DNA of 64,000 nt from Datisca glomerata (Eukaryota; Streptophyta; Magnoliopsida; Cucurbitales; Datiscaceae): NCBI GenBank assembly GCA_003255025.1, contig QANY01005826.1:248001-312000 (forward strand). Reading direction: 5' to 3'. Position numbers and translations under genes: made by a program. Below are positions 33,945 to 47,440 of this stretch, piece by piece (the first letter of the stretch is position 1; every line of letters begins with the position of its first letter). The notes beneath the pieces are model-generated. The model was given only the letters and a program-made list of their open reading frames with translations. It made no database searches and was not told where the DNA came from.

Positions 33945-34616
33945 ATAAATTTTAATTTTCATAAATGAAAAGTAATTTCTAATTTTCATTAAATTAATAA
34001 TTAATTTTAAAATTTAAAATGATAATTGATAGATTGAAGGTTATCATCAAACCCTATGGGGTAGGGTTGGTTGGCATCAGACTTTGCATGGAACTTTCCT
34101 AAGAGTGACAACAGTTGTCACTGACGACAGCACACTCCTATCGCCGCCCCCATCATTGTCGGTCACCATTGTCATCGCCAGTTCTATTGGTAGAAGCCGC
34201 CGGCCACCACCACTGGAACAGTATTTTACAGCACGAACATTAATTTTTCTGTGAACAGTAAATTTTGCTGTGAACAACAATTTTTGTGAATCAATAAATT
34301 TCATCGGGAACAGTAAATTTCGGCATTCGTCTCGTGCGTTCTTCGTCTTCTTACATTCAGAATAATCATAATGATATTCAAAATAAATTACAAAAATTCT
34401 TACGTTTCAAAACGGCTTGCACAAGATCTAAGAAAAAATTAAAAGATCAAAACCTAATACAATAATCACCATACAATTAACGATTTATTATTTTCTATAC
34501 ATTTAAAAATCATAATCATCCATTCATTCATACTTATCTCATATTATATGAATAATGTAAGAAAACTCACCTAACATTTAACATATAAATAGATGAAGAT
34601 CGTTTTGATATCACTT
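33945..34616. other. Intergenic DNA, no gene recognised
   Basis: A minus-strand frame at 34077-34304 has no domain or context and is probably chance. The rest is AT-rich. Confidence 0.5.
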
Positions 34617-35908
34617 GTTAGTCTTTGCGGCGTGTGCGCGACGGAAGAGTGAAGTGCGTGGTCATTTTAAAAATAATTTTGAATAAAAATTGAATCTTTT
34701 AATAAAATAAAATCATGCAACGCCAAGATAACAAAAAATTTTTATTGATTTTTTTTTTCAAACAATTATGATTCATTATATATTTATATATTAAATTAAC
34801 AACATACAATGTTAGGAATTATATACCTCTTATAGTCTAAATCAAGCGTTCTCGCGAAACCAATCAATTCTCTATTCCCATGAAATCGTTTCAACGATCA
34901 TTAGACTTTGAGATCCACACCAAGATCTTTCAAATCAATCTTAACGCACTGTGACGTGTGTGGGCACGTAGAATATAACGAAGACATTTTCTTTCTCTAA
35001 ATGTACTCAACACATGAGATCTAGAGATTTTACTGAGAAAGACTTTTGTGAGACGATTCTTTAAAAAAACGTGACGATAATTCATTTAGAGATTTGATTA
35101 ACTCTTAATCATAGAAAAATCACTCATTGAGAATTATGTTTTTCTCTCAACTCTTGATTGATGAACTGATTCTGTGATTTAACTGATTGATAGAACTAAT
35201 TGAACTGATTTTTTTATCTTAGCCCATTAGAATTATATCTGTATATTTTTCTTGATAATGACGTATAAGATGTTTTGCGGTAATCGAAATAATATTTAAT
35301 TATAAAATTACCAATAGCAGTGGGTCCCACTACTATTGTGTACAACTACAGTGTCGCGTGGCGCTACAGTGTTGCACACTCACCACTATAGTGTCACGTG
35401 TCACGTGTCACTACAGTAATCAATGTCAATCTCTACTACCCAATCAGTGATTGATATGTGGTAGTTACTGTGTATTAAATATTTATTTTAATCAAATTAA
35501 ATATCCAAATATTTGTTAATTCAAAATAAATATATCTGATTATCCTTATCAATTAAATTATCTGCTATTATATAAATAACATATTTAGTTTATCCAAATT
35601 ATTATCTAATAATAGTTTAATCATCTAATTTCACAAATTAAATATTGTCTCGTTTATCGATAATTAAAAAAATCATTCATTAAATATTACATACTATAAT
35701 ATGTTGCTGACAATTTTATTCATTATCTGTGATCTTAATTCTCTCGTACTAATACAAGATCATAATTTAATTAATGAATATAGAATTTTTAGATATATAT
35801 ATTATTAAATAATAATTAATTAGAAAGAATTATAAGAAAAATATAATCCTTATTAAATTTCATATCAAAATGTCAATACACATGTTTTGAGGGCATGACC
35901 CCCAACAA
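34617..35908 (-). repeat. Solo LTR of a Copia family (minus orientation)
   Basis: It is similar to the LTR at 36709-38851 at both ends (GAGATCCACACCAAGATCTT near the left, CATTATCTGTGA and AAACATGTG-type blocks near the right) and has TG...CA ends (TGTTAGTC at left, CCCAACA at right). About 900 bp present in the middle of the second LTR is missing here. No internal coding region adjoins it. A clear 5-bp target duplication was not found. Confidence 0.7.
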
Positions 35909-36267
35909 TAGGTTCATTGTAACCATGGCCCTGGTTTTTGTTTACTGTTTGTTGAACTGTAATTATTTTGTTAATTTTTTGAAATATTTTGGTAACATGA
36001 TCTGAAACAGTATAAGAGAAATAGATGCACTTTTTGGGATTTAGGTATGAAAGCGATACCAACTGTACACATGTGAAGTTGATACAAACTCTACACATAA
36101 AAGCATATTGAACTTAAAACTATCACCAATAAACACTTTTAACCCTAAACTATAAAATATTATAATTTAAATATTAAATTATCTGAAACTCACAATCAAA
36201 ATCATAACTCTAACTCTATTAAATGGACGTTAAAATTAATCAAAATGATGTCGTTTCAGCCTACTTG

Positions 36268-36690
36268 AACATACTGCCTTTGCATCCATTTTTGCTTTCT
36301 CCAACTTCTTTTGAATCTATGAACATATTGGCCCATTGTACTTCGTAATTATTTCTCTTTTTCTATGCACTCTTGACAACAGATTCTTCCTTATCATTTC
36401 CAACCTCACAAGAATGGGCTTCTACTTTGCTTGCTTGATATATGCATTGAACATTTCACTCACATTGTTTAATAACATCTCACATTTTGTCCACATCTTG
36501 AAAGTATACCTAGCCCAATATTGTGGTTAAGAATTCTTCAAATAATCACGTGCATATCAATGTCATCAAATATTTTCATCTTTTTATTGTAGGCACTCTT
36601 TGTTGTGGCTTTAGCTGCAGCCCGAAGAGCATCTTTATACACCTTACCTTTGAATGTTCTTTCAAAATTGGCTAACATGTGCGTAGATAG
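36268..36690 (-). pseudogene. Mutator-like transposase fragment (central part)
   Basis: On the minus strand, HMLANFERTFKGKVYKDALR, then WARYTFKMWTKCEMLLNNVS, AYIKQAK and PILVRLEMIRKNLLSRVHRK correspond to the part of plant MULE transposases just after the catalytic domain. One frameshift and at least two stops are present. The following C-terminal SWIM part is found 7.3 kb away on the opposite strand (43965-44345), so the gene was split and inverted. Confidence 0.8.
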
Positions 36691-36708
36691 AACCTACTAG
36701 TACGATCT

Positions 36709-38851
36709 GTTGGAATCGGCAATGTCGCGCGGCGGAGGCGTGGTGGTTTTTAAAAATAAATTAAATCTTTATCAATTGAAAAAAAAATTGCGACGCCATG
36801 GTTCAAAAGAAAAACTTTAAACTAAAAACACATTTCCCATCGATCCCATTTATATCTATACATTAAATCAATGACATACAAAGATAAGAGTTATACCTCT
36901 TCTAGTCTTAGCAAGCGTTCTTGTAAACAATGAACTTGTAATCCCACAAACAACAGACTGGGAGATCCACACCAAGATCTTCCAAGTTAATCCTGAAACA
37001 CTCTAAGACATGTGTGGGCATGTAGAATAAATCAAAGATATTTTTCTGTCTCTAGATGTACTCAATAAATTAGATCTAAAATTTTAGAGAATGACTATTG
37101 TGAGACAAAACTTTGAGAGAAAATTAAGAAAACTCACAGAGCTTTTTTATTAAAACTTTACTCATATAGTTGCACACTCTAAAGCAAATAGAATAATATN
37201 CTAGATCACGGCTCATCATATTTTTAGAGATTTGAAAACTAATAAATTGATTACAAATGTGTTATTGAGTAAGACCCACTACAATTTAGCAACACTGCAG
37301 TGCCATACGACACTGCAGTGTGTTGTGTAGAACTGTAGTGCTTCACGACACTACAGAGTAACGCCACCACTGTAGTGTCGTGAGGCACTACAGTCTGCCA
37401 CATGTCACTGTGGTGTCGTGTGGCACCACAGTAACTCATGTTAATCTCTGATTCAAAAATCAATGATTGACATGTAGTAGTTCAACATGACACGTGGCAA
37501 TTTTCATAAATTTATGATTTATTTTAATCAGATAAATGTCTAGATATCAGTTAATTCAAAATTAACTTATCTGATCATCTCAGTCAACTAACTTATCTGT
37601 TAGTTCACAAATAATAATTTTGGTTGATTCAAATTTTGAATTGCTATCTCATAATAGTTTAATATTATTTAAATTCATTAATCAGATATGTTGTCTCACT
37701 TATCGATCAACACAAAATTAATCAATATCATTATTTAAGTGTAATTTTCAAACACATTAAATAATTTAATTAGTTAATTCTTAATTAAATAATTACACAT
37801 AATTATCTCATAATTATATGCTTACCCCCAAAATTTAATTCATTTCACAAGTTAGTCATTTTCTCATGTCCTAAAATATCCACACCCTAAGTTATGTAGT
37901 ATAGATTTGGCTTGGGGATCATGGACCCAAAATTCTAAGTTCCAATAAACCAGATTATTAATTAAACTCTTTAATTAAATAATATTATTTATTAATTTAA
38001 TTATTACTCCATTATAAATATGAAATTGCACTCTTAGAAATTACAAAATATATTTACAAAATATTCTTGTGTAATCCATTGATTTAATTATTTCACGTAG
38101 TTCCGTCCAATAATTGGTTCTTAAATTAGAGCTGATCAAGATTTCCGTTTTACCCTTCTAATTATCTCTTGATCCTTAAGTACCATTAATTCATTAATCA
38201 ACGGCCAATCTATAATATTATTATAAATTTGAGCTCAATGATCATTCAATTCCGGAATTAACACTTAAGTGAAACAATATACGATCCATTATGAAAGCTT
38301 AGAATCCAAATCTTATAAGATCATATTCTCAGTTATCCATATCACTGAATCACTAAAACAAAAGTCATAAGTCTGTTTTACAAATAAACCTTAACGAGTG
38401 AATCAAAAGATCTAGTAGACATGCATATGAGTTCATGACTACTCAAGATTCAGACTGATCTACATATGATTATCAGAATTGATGTGTATTAAATCTTTAA
38501 GATAAACAGTAAGTTAATGAAGATATTAATCTACATTGGTCCAGTCCTATATAATCTGATTATATAAAGTACATTCATTAAGATCTCTATCAACATCAGT
38601 GATCCGGATCTGGATCACATATATTCAAAAAATGCATAACGAACCGTACTAGCAACCATTCGTTAATGATTTCATACTTTAATATGTTACGGACTATTTT
38701 ATTCATTATCTATGACATTAATGCTCTCATATTTATACAAGATTATAGTCTCATTAATGAATATGGAATTTTAAGATATTTATATAAAATATTCAATAAT
38801 AATTCAAAAAAAACAATTAGAAGAAAAATGTAATTTCATTAATTTCAAATT
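36709..38851 (-). repeat. Copia 3' LTR (minus orientation)
   Basis: Begins TGTTGGAATCGG on the plus strand, adjoins Copia coding remnants on the right, and is homologous to 34617-35908. Inside, at 37275-37440, is a cluster of degenerate palindromic units around CACTACAGT/ACTGTAGTG. Base 37200 is an N. A matching 5' LTR beyond 42870 was not recognised. Confidence 0.65.
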
Positions 38852-38899
38852 AAAGATGTCTAAACACATGCTTTGATGCCACTATACCCAATAATCCAT

Positions 38900-41800
38900 C
38901 ACCCGCCCTCAAGAAAATGTGACATCTCTCTCAACCTCATATGACTTCGCAAGAAGTATCTTGGTAAAGGGATAGCCAGGTTTTGATCTGATGGTATTTT
39001 CATAGCAGTCACATCACATCGGTGTATGATCCCTCTTACAATATAGTATTTCCTCTCAATAACTCCTCGGTTCTTTAGAATTAATTATCGTCTCATAATT
39101 GTCACAATACTGGATCAATGACTTGTTCACATTTGGAACTACTTCCAAATCAGTATAAAACTTTCTGAGCCATACCTCTTCTTTCGTAGTTTCGCAAGCC
39201 GCTATATATTCGGATTCCATAGTGGAATCTATAATACTAGATTGTTTAATACTTCTTCAGACGAGGGTGAATATTGATCCATACGTCGACTTTCGACTGT
39301 CCATGTTTTATTGAAAATCAGAATCAGTATATCTAGTGGGGTTCAGGTCTCCACTTGAATAAACAAGCATATAATTTTTCGTTCTCCGAAGACAGTTGAG
39401 AATGTGCTTTACTGCAATCCAATGTTCTAAACCAGGATTTGATTGATAATGACTGACAATTTTAACTGCATAATAGATGTTTGATCTCGTACACAACATT
39501 ACATATGTGAGACTACCAACAACTAAAGCATAATGAACCTTTCTTATATCCTCTTCCTCCTTATATGTCTCAGGACACTGAGCATTAGAAAAGATAATTC
39601 CATGTTTGGTGGGTAGTTGACCTTTATTGGAATTCTCTCCAGCACCTTATCAATATAAGATGCATGAGAAAGTATCAAGAGCTTGTTCTTTCTATCCCTT
39701 AGGATTTGTATGCCTAGCACATAGCTGGTCTCTCCCAACTCTTTCATTTAGAATTTTTTAGCTAACCACTTCTTTACTTTCGATAAAGTTCTACTTCATT
39801 CCCAATGAGTAGAATATCGTCTATATAAAAAACTAAGAAAACCACTATCTTATCTTTGATATATTTATAAACATAAGATTCATCAACATTTTACTCGAAA
39901 CCATACAAGTTAATAATATCGTCAAAGGTAAGATTTCAAGATCTTGATGCTTGCTATAATCCATAAATGTATTTAAGCAACTTACATACTTTCTAATCTT
40001 TCCCATTGTTCACGAACATTTCTTGTTGCATCATATAGTTGCTTTCTTCAGGAGAGCCATTCAGAAAAGTTGTCTTCACATCCATTTGTCATATTTCATT
40101 GTCTAAACTAGCAGCTATAGATAAAAATATGCGAATGGATTTTAGAAAGGCAACTAAAGAGAATGTTTTTTCATAATCGACTCATTCCCTCTATGTACAG
40201 TCTTTGGCTACAAGCCATGCCTTGAAAGTCTCTACTTTCCCATATGTACCTCTTTTCTTTTTGAAGATCCATTTACAACCAATGAGCCTGACATCTTCAA
40301 GTGGATCTATAAGTTCTTAAACAGAATTGGAATACATCGACTCCATTTCTTGGTTCATGGAATCTTGTCATTTCTCCTTTTCAGGATCTTCCATCACTCT
40401 TTAAACGTTAATAGATCATCTTATCAGTGTCAGGCACTAGGACATGTGCCTCTGATTTATAGCGAATAGGTTGTCTTACTACCATCGCCGTACCGGGGAA
40501 CAATGATTTTTATGGTTTTTCATTTATCGGTTAATGATGAAGGTGGTCTCATCTCATCGGATGCTAATTCTTCGAGATTTACTTTGCTCCGAGATTCATA
40601 GTTTTCCATGTAGTCATGTTCAAGGAAAGTGACATTTGTTGATACAAACACCTTTTGATCATTGTGATTACAAAAGTACCCACCTCTTATTTCTAGAGCA
40701 TAGCCAACAAATATACACACTTTAGACCTTAAGTCTAACTTTTCAGTCTTGGGTCTAAGAACGTGAGTTGGACACCCTCATATATGGAAATGACGCAAAC
40801 TAGATTTGGAGTCATTCCATAACTCTAAATGTGTCTTTCTTACAAACTTAGAAGACACTACATTCAAAATGTGGGTTGCCATTTGAAGTGCATATCCCCA
40901 GAATGTGAGTGGTAGTGATGACATTGACCTAACCATATCTAATAATGTTCGGTTTCTCCTTTCTGAAATACCATTTTGCTGTGGCATTTCACGTGTTGTG
41001 AGTTGGGATAGAATGTCATAATCCAACAGATAATCCTTGAATTTTAAATCTAAGTATTCACCACCTCGATCTAATCAAAGTATTTTCAGAGATTTACCTA
41101 ATTGTTTTTCAACTTCAACTTTGAAGTCTTTAAACTTTCCAAAAGTTTAACTTTCTATGCATTATTAGGTAAGTATAACCATATTTAGAGTAATCGTCAG
41201 TAAATGTGATGAAATACTCACACCTACCTCTAGCTTGTACATTGATCAGTCAATTGACATCACTATGTACTAGCTCAAGTGGTTCTTTGGCTCTTTGACC
41301 CTTTTCAGTGAAAGGTCTCTCGGTCATTTTACCCTCTACACAAGATTCACAAACTGGAAAAATCCAAACTTTTAGTTTTCTCAAAGCATCGTGCTTTGTC
41401 AACCAGTTCAATATATCTAGATTAATATGTCTCAACCTAAGATGCCATAGATACGTGCCATCATCATGAGAAACTCTTTATCGTTTGTTACTTTTAGGAT
41501 TTGCCACTTTAAACAATTCTGAATTATTTAACGCACGTTCAGTCGGTTTAAACATATATAGTCCGTTCAAAACTTTTGCATGATAAATATTGAATCCATT
41601 CTTAGAAATAATAAATGTATTATTATTAAAAGAAATATAAAAAACATTATTCATGAAACAATGATAAAAAATCAAATTTCTCGAATATCCATGAATAAAA
41701 TAAACATTGTCCAAGGAAAAAAAACTATTTCCAAAGCTTAAACATATTGTCCTTAATGTTTTTGCTGACACGAACGCACGACAGTCAGCTCTCATTATAA

Positions 41801-42870
41801 TCTCACCATCAGCTAGCTCCCTTGACGAATCAAGCATTTTCAAAGAAGAATATGCATGGTTAGTAGCTTCTTAATCTAATATCCAGAATGACAAATCATA
41901 TTCCACTAAACAAGGTTCAAGTGCAAGTAAATCACATTTACCTTTCTTTTTCAGTTCAGAAAGATACTTGCTACAGTTTCTCTTCCAATAACCTTCAACT
42001 CCACAGTGGAAACACATTCTCTTAGTTTTGATGTCGCATTTGTTCTTTTTGGCCTTGGGTGAGTTCTTGGCTTTCTTTCCTCTTTTGTTCTTACTCTTGT
42101 CCTCACCATTGTTCTTCTTCCTTTTGTTGTTCTTAACAACATTTGAAAAAGGCTTTTGCTCAGCAACATTTGTCTTGCCCTCTTTGGTCATATTCTTGTT
42201 GAGTGACTCAAAAGTTTATAGTTCATTCAACAATTGGGTCATGTTGAATTTCAACTTATTAATAACATAGTTGGTAGTGAACGCAGAAAAAGCAGGTGTG
42301 TGCGATTCAACTATAATGCTGACTTAAGTTCGCTCATCAATGGTAGTCTCATGTACTTCTACTTCATGCATTATGTTAATCATGTTCAAAACATGTTCAC
42401 GCATAGAATTACCTCTCTTCATCTTAGTTTTCATGTAACTCCTAGTAATCTCATGACGACTTTGATCAGGCTGCCCAAATATCGCCTGTAGAGATTCCAT
42501 AATCTCATAGGTTAATTCCATGCTTAGTTATCAGAACATCATTCATGCTCACAAGCATGTAACACTTAGCTTTGTTGTTGGACATGATCCAAGCATCAAA
42601 CTTGTCCCTAACATTCTTAGGGGCATTGATAGCGGGCTCCTCAAGACATTTCTCACATATTAGCATCAAATATAAATTTGGTTTCCATCTTCTGAAGTTA
42701 TCACCATTAAGTTTTTCAAGCGCAAGTAAAATAGTAATAGGGTTGCCCATGGTAGCCATTAGTAACTGAAAAATAGACCATACATAATTCAATTTAATTG
42801 AAAAAAATATATCAAGAAATTTGGAAAGTAAAGGTGATGCATGAATGTAACATATGAAACACATAAACTT
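38900..42870 (-). pseudogene. Ty1/Copia polyprotein remnant (gag, integrase, RT, RNase H)
   Basis: Reading leftwards: a gag start (MATMGNPITILLALEKLNGD, near 42755) with ESLQAIFGQPDQSRHE; a Lys-rich region and zinc knuckle CFHCGVEGYWKRNC (about 42000); a protease-like region; a gag-pre-integrase block MRHINLDIL...CESCVEGK (41435-41320); integrase MPQQNGISERRNRTLLDMVRS (about 40980); RT pieces around 40400-39780; then MKELGETSYVLGIQILRDR (39747) and an RNase H-proximal block MLCTRSNIYYAVKIVSHY (39499). The order matches Ty1/Copia. Many stops and frameshifts make it non-functional. The 3' LTR adjoins at 36709-38851. Confidence 0.85.
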
Positions 42871-43964
42871 AATAATTACTAATCCACGATAAGATAACCT
42901 AACAATGAGTGTGCCATCATAGGGCCAGTTAGATTAATTTTAAATTATCTATGAGACATTCTCATTCTATTTATTAAAAATTAAAATATCTTATATTTTC
43001 TCTTTTAATAATAAAGTATCGCTTATTTGGTCAACTCACAATTTTCCACTCAAAGCTTCGGTGTGATTGTGTGAGTGTAACCCATAATTTCAGATTCCAT
43101 GACTTGATTTAGAATATGCCACCTTAGAGTCAATCAAGTATAAACTACATCACTTAGTCCTATCTTATTAAGAAGTTCAACTTTGATATTGATACAGTTT
43201 GAAACCTTCCTTAGGGGGATGATAACAAAGCCATCTCGAGGCATTCTCTGTATCTCACGGTGTTGTACTAATAATGGAGACCATAGATTACATTGATTAT
43301 GTCAACCTTTCCCCACTCACTATTTTATAATTGATGTGTTTTTATTTTAACAAATCAATTAATTCCAAATTAATTACTAATTAAAATTCCATATGAATGT
43401 AAAATTAATTATTAATCTAATCTTATTAGTCTAAGTTTATTTAACATTCTAAAGAGCCTAAATCAAATTTAGGTGAACTAAGAAAAACTAATTAATTACA
43501 TTCATCAAATTTTAATAAAACGCTTTTAGTAAAGTCGATCATACTAAAGGTTACTAAGGCGCTTAGAGTGGTGTGATTACCAAGTTTAACTAATTAAAAC
43601 TTAGTAGTTTCCATACAATTGATTTCTCAAAGAAATTCATATAAACACATTAGGAGAGTCCTAATCAATCATATTTCTACTAATGAGATGCATGATTAAA
43701 TAAAATTGTGTGGAGTTTTATGCATGGCATGTGATCGACTAATGCATGTCCATGTTATCAATCAAATTAATAATCATTTATTTAATATAATACAATAAAT
43801 GAATAAATGATTGAATGATGAACCGAATGACTATTAAGTATTTCTAAATTATAATTTTTGAAAAATATAAATAATTACAAAGAGGACTACAATAATACAT
43901 ATTTCTAAAATAGCTCATTCTCCTCTATATGCTCATCTTCATAATGAGAAGATTAAGGTAGGAA
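42871..43964 (-). other. Copia leader or flanking DNA, no gene
   Basis: About 1.1 kb upstream of the Copia gag, AT-rich, without coding blocks. It includes a GC-richer patch near 43200-43320, which may be leader. No similarity to the 36709-38851 LTR was noticed, so the 5' LTR seems to be missing. Confidence 0.4.
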
Positions 43965-44345
43965 ATGAGAGTGATTAATATATGGTTGCTTGAGAAACAT
44001 TATTGTAGTTATTACAAGCGGGAGTTGACATGCATTCCATGCTCACACATCATCCAATGTATATGGTTTGCAAGGAGAGAACCAAAAGATTATGTGCTTT
44101 CTTATTATAAGAGGGGAACATTCTTACAACATACTCTCTTTTCATTCAGCCTATAATGGAATAGATATGTGGCATTCGTCCAATTCAGATGCCATTGCAC
44201 CTTCTCGTATCAAAAGACCTCCCAGAAGGCCGAAGAAAAAAAGAGTTCAAGATTCTAATGAACCACGAAATCCATTTAAGACTTCCAAATGACATATGGT
44301 CATGAAATGTCATTGGTGTGGAGGTGTAGGTCACAATGTCAGCAC
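43965..44345 (+). pseudogene. Mutator-like transposase C-terminus (SWIM zinc finger)
   Basis: The SWIM finger signature is visible as HYCSYYKRELTCIPCSHII, followed by YVLSYYKRGT, a SRIKRPPRRPKKKR basic block and a zinc knuckle CHWCGGVGHN; the last Cys is lost. This is the usual C-terminal order of plant MULE transposases. A frameshift near 44130 and a stop at 44290 disrupt it. It is truncated on the right by the Gypsy integrase end and is the likely missing part of 36268-36690. Confidence 0.82.
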
Positions 44346-45470
44346 TATAATAATTTTACATGTCAGACAAAATATCTTTTCAGATGCGCAACGTCCCAAG
44401 GTTTGGCCAAGTCTTTTTTCATTTTTTGTCGTTAGATAATAATATATGTTGCCTCCAATTCTGCTGACAATGTATGGCCCTTCCTAATTTGGTCCCAACT
44501 TTCCATTCGTCTGAAAAATCTTCTTCAACACTAGATCTCCTCTCTGACATTCCCATTTTCGAATCTTCTTTCAAAAATAAGTTCTTATTTTATAATAGTA
44601 GTTGGCCATTAAGATTAATGTCATTTCTCTCTTTCCCTCTTAAAGATCCATATTCTCTTTGATTAGTTTCGTATTTTATGGCTGCTTAGACTTGATTTCA
44701 TAGTTAAGCTTCCAATCTCAATGACTATTATTGCCTCTGTTCCGTATGCCAGAGCGAAAGGGGATTCACTCGTTGACTCTTTGAGAGTGGTCATGTATGC
44801 CCATAGCACTACTGGTAGTTCCTCCAGCCATCTTCCTTTAGCTGATTATAGCCATTTTTTTCAAACTTTTCAATATGATCTGATTCAATCTTTCCACTTG
44901 GTTGTTTCCTTAGGGGTAGTACGGAGTAGAAAATTGGTTGATAATTCTCAAATCTTTCACATAAAACCTTAACTATTTTCCTATGAACTGAAGTCTGTTG
45001 TCTAAGATGAGTACTCGCGAGATTTTGTATCTGCATACAATGTTTTTAAAAAAAACCTTCATTTCCTCTTCTTGAATCCTCGCATATGCTTCACCTTCAA
45101 TCCATTTTGTAAAGTAGTCTGTTGTGACCAACATAATGTGTTTCTGAGCAGGTGCCATGAGAAGCGATCCTATGATATCCAGAGCCCATTGCATGAACGG
45201 CGATGGGCTTGCTGCTGTATTGAGCTCTGTAGGTGCCATTTTTACTACGGGGGCAAAGCGTTGGCACTTATCACAGCTTTTTACATACTGCTTGGCATCT
45301 TGATGCATCTTGGGCCAGAAATACCCTCATTCAATATTTTATGTGCCAATGATCTTCCCCTAGTGTGATTTCTGCATATGCCTTCATGAAGTTCTGCCAG
45401 CACATATTGGGCCTCTTTCGTCTTCATGGATTTTAGATACAAACCTATAAAAGACCTTTTATACAATAAT
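44346..45470 (-). pseudogene. Ty3/Gypsy integrase remnant
   Basis: On the minus strand, the HHCC-type region ends at CDKCQRF. It is followed by an integrase core with MQWALDIIG, TTDYFTKWIEGEAY and ILDNRLQF (45308-44973). A degenerate C-terminus ends in AKPWDVAHLKRYF near 44350, the usual end of plant Gypsy pol. This enzyme would insert the cDNA into the genome. Stops and frameshifts break it. Confidence 0.85.
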
Positions 45471-47440
45471 CCATTGTTTAAAGAATACTTGACACTTTGC
45501 TGCTGAATTTTTCTTCCCAGATGTTTATCTTTGGGTAATTCCCATTATGCCAAGTAATGGATTATGTCATCCTTACAGCTAGGTTCCACCTCAACTTCTA
45601 TGTTCGTAGAGTTTTGTAATGGAATGGAGAAATTCCACAGGCATGTTCTTTTGTATAGGAGTTGTAGTGATAATCTCAAGTTTGCATACGCCTTTGCATG
45701 ATTGTTTTTAGTTCTTGGTATCTGGTGGATCTCATAGTTCTTTAGGAGATTAAATAAGTCTTTAGTACGTTGTAAATATTATATCATCATTGTATCTTTT
45801 GCTGTGAATTCTCCTGTTACATATTTCACAATTAACATGGAATCATAAAAGATTATTACTTATGTTACCTCGTCCTCCAGCAGCATACTGACTCTTGCTA
45901 TCAATGCTTCATATTCTGCTCCATTATTTGATGCATTGGACCCAAAATAGATGGAATGCTCAAGAATTTCTCCAAACATGGTCTACACCACTATTCCTGC
46001 ATCGTCACCTTTGTTATTCTAGGAGCCGTTCTTTTCTTTTCTTTTTCTAAAGCCCATTGCTTTCGTCTTCTTCACCTCGAGTGAAGTCTGCTACAAAGTC
46101 AGCCAATACATATCATTTAATCAACTTTCTTCATTCATATCAGATTTCACACTGTCTAAGCTCAATTGCCCACTTTTTCATCAGTCCATGTACTTCTGGT
46201 GAATGCAACAGACTTCTGACTGGCGAGTCGGTTAACACCTATATAACACTAACTTTTTCATCCTCTTATATTTGACTTTGGCTGCCGCTAAACTCTTACT
46301 TATGAAGCAAACAAGCTTTTACTTCCTATCCTTCTCTCTGATTAGAAAAATGCTTACTACTGTTTGTAAGACTGCCACATACAGAAGCAACTCTTCACCA
46401 GGAAGTGGCTACGAAAGCAACGACGGAGTTATTCTTCAGATTTACGAAGAACGGCTTGCACTTGTCCATTGACCTTGAAAGAAATATGTTCACAGCCATC
46501 AATTTCCTCATCAGACTTTGCATTTTTATTGCTTTTAGGGAAATTCATCTTCATAATGGCCTTCACTTGATTTGGGTTGACTTTAATCCTCCGTTGTGTT
46601 ACTAAGTGCCCTAGAAATTTTCCTGTTGCCACTTGAAAAGTGCACTTCTATGGGTCAGTTTCTTGGAGCTTTTCCTCAGGATTGAAAGGGCTTCGTCAAG
46701 ATCTTTGATGTGATCTTGCCATTTGCCACTCTTGACCAGTATATCATCCATGTAAACTTCCATTGTTTTTCTGATTTGCTCGCAAAAGATCTTGTTCACA
46801 AGCCTCTGGTAGGTTGCACCTGCATTTTTCAAGCCAAAAGACATTATTTATAACAAAAAACATCTTGTTCAGTGATGAATGAAGTCTTTTCTTGATCAAG
46901 TTGGAGCATGTTTACCTTATTATATCCTGAATAGGCGTCCATGAAGCTAATGAATTCATGTCCCGAGATTTCATCCACCATTTGGTCTATCCTTGACAAT
47001 GAATAATCATCTTTTGGGTAGGCTTTATTTATATCCGTGAAGTCAACATAAATCCTCCATTTCCCATTCTTCTTTTTACCATAACAATGTTTGCACTACC
47101 TCCCGGATGATGTCGGCCCTTAAACGCTTATCCACTTATTCTTTGATTGCCACGTTCTGTCCTGGGGCAAAGCTTCTTTTTCACCATTTCACTGGCTTGA
47201 AGGCGGAATCTGTATTCAACTTATGACATATTATATCTTCTGGAATACCGGGCATTTCTTGTGCCATACTTGCGAAGATGTCTCTGTTCTTCTTCAAAAT
47301 GTCCTTCAACCTTTCCTTTTCTGCTTCTTCAAGTTCGGCCCCGATGTTGGTTGTCTTTTGAGTTCCTTCCTCAAGGTACACAAGTTCAGTAACTTCTCCC
47401 ACTTCGTACCTCGGGTTGGACAGACCATCTTGCCCATCCT
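45471..47440 (-). pseudogene. Ty3/Gypsy reverse transcriptase and RNase H remnant
   Basis: RT blocks on the minus strand include SFGLKNAGATYQRLVNKIF and an intact catalytic stretch VYMDDILVKS (46844-46740). An RNase H region lies at about 46400-45850. The N-terminal linker has LKDILKKNRDIFASMAQEMP (about 47330-47260). Frames change repeatedly. It belongs to the same element as the integrase and protease on either side. Confidence 0.85.

Noticed and set aside
35865..36098. 77-codon minus-strand ORF near the solo LTR
   Set aside because: No domain, spans the LTR edge, and the adjacent MULE fragment is in a different frame; likely chance.
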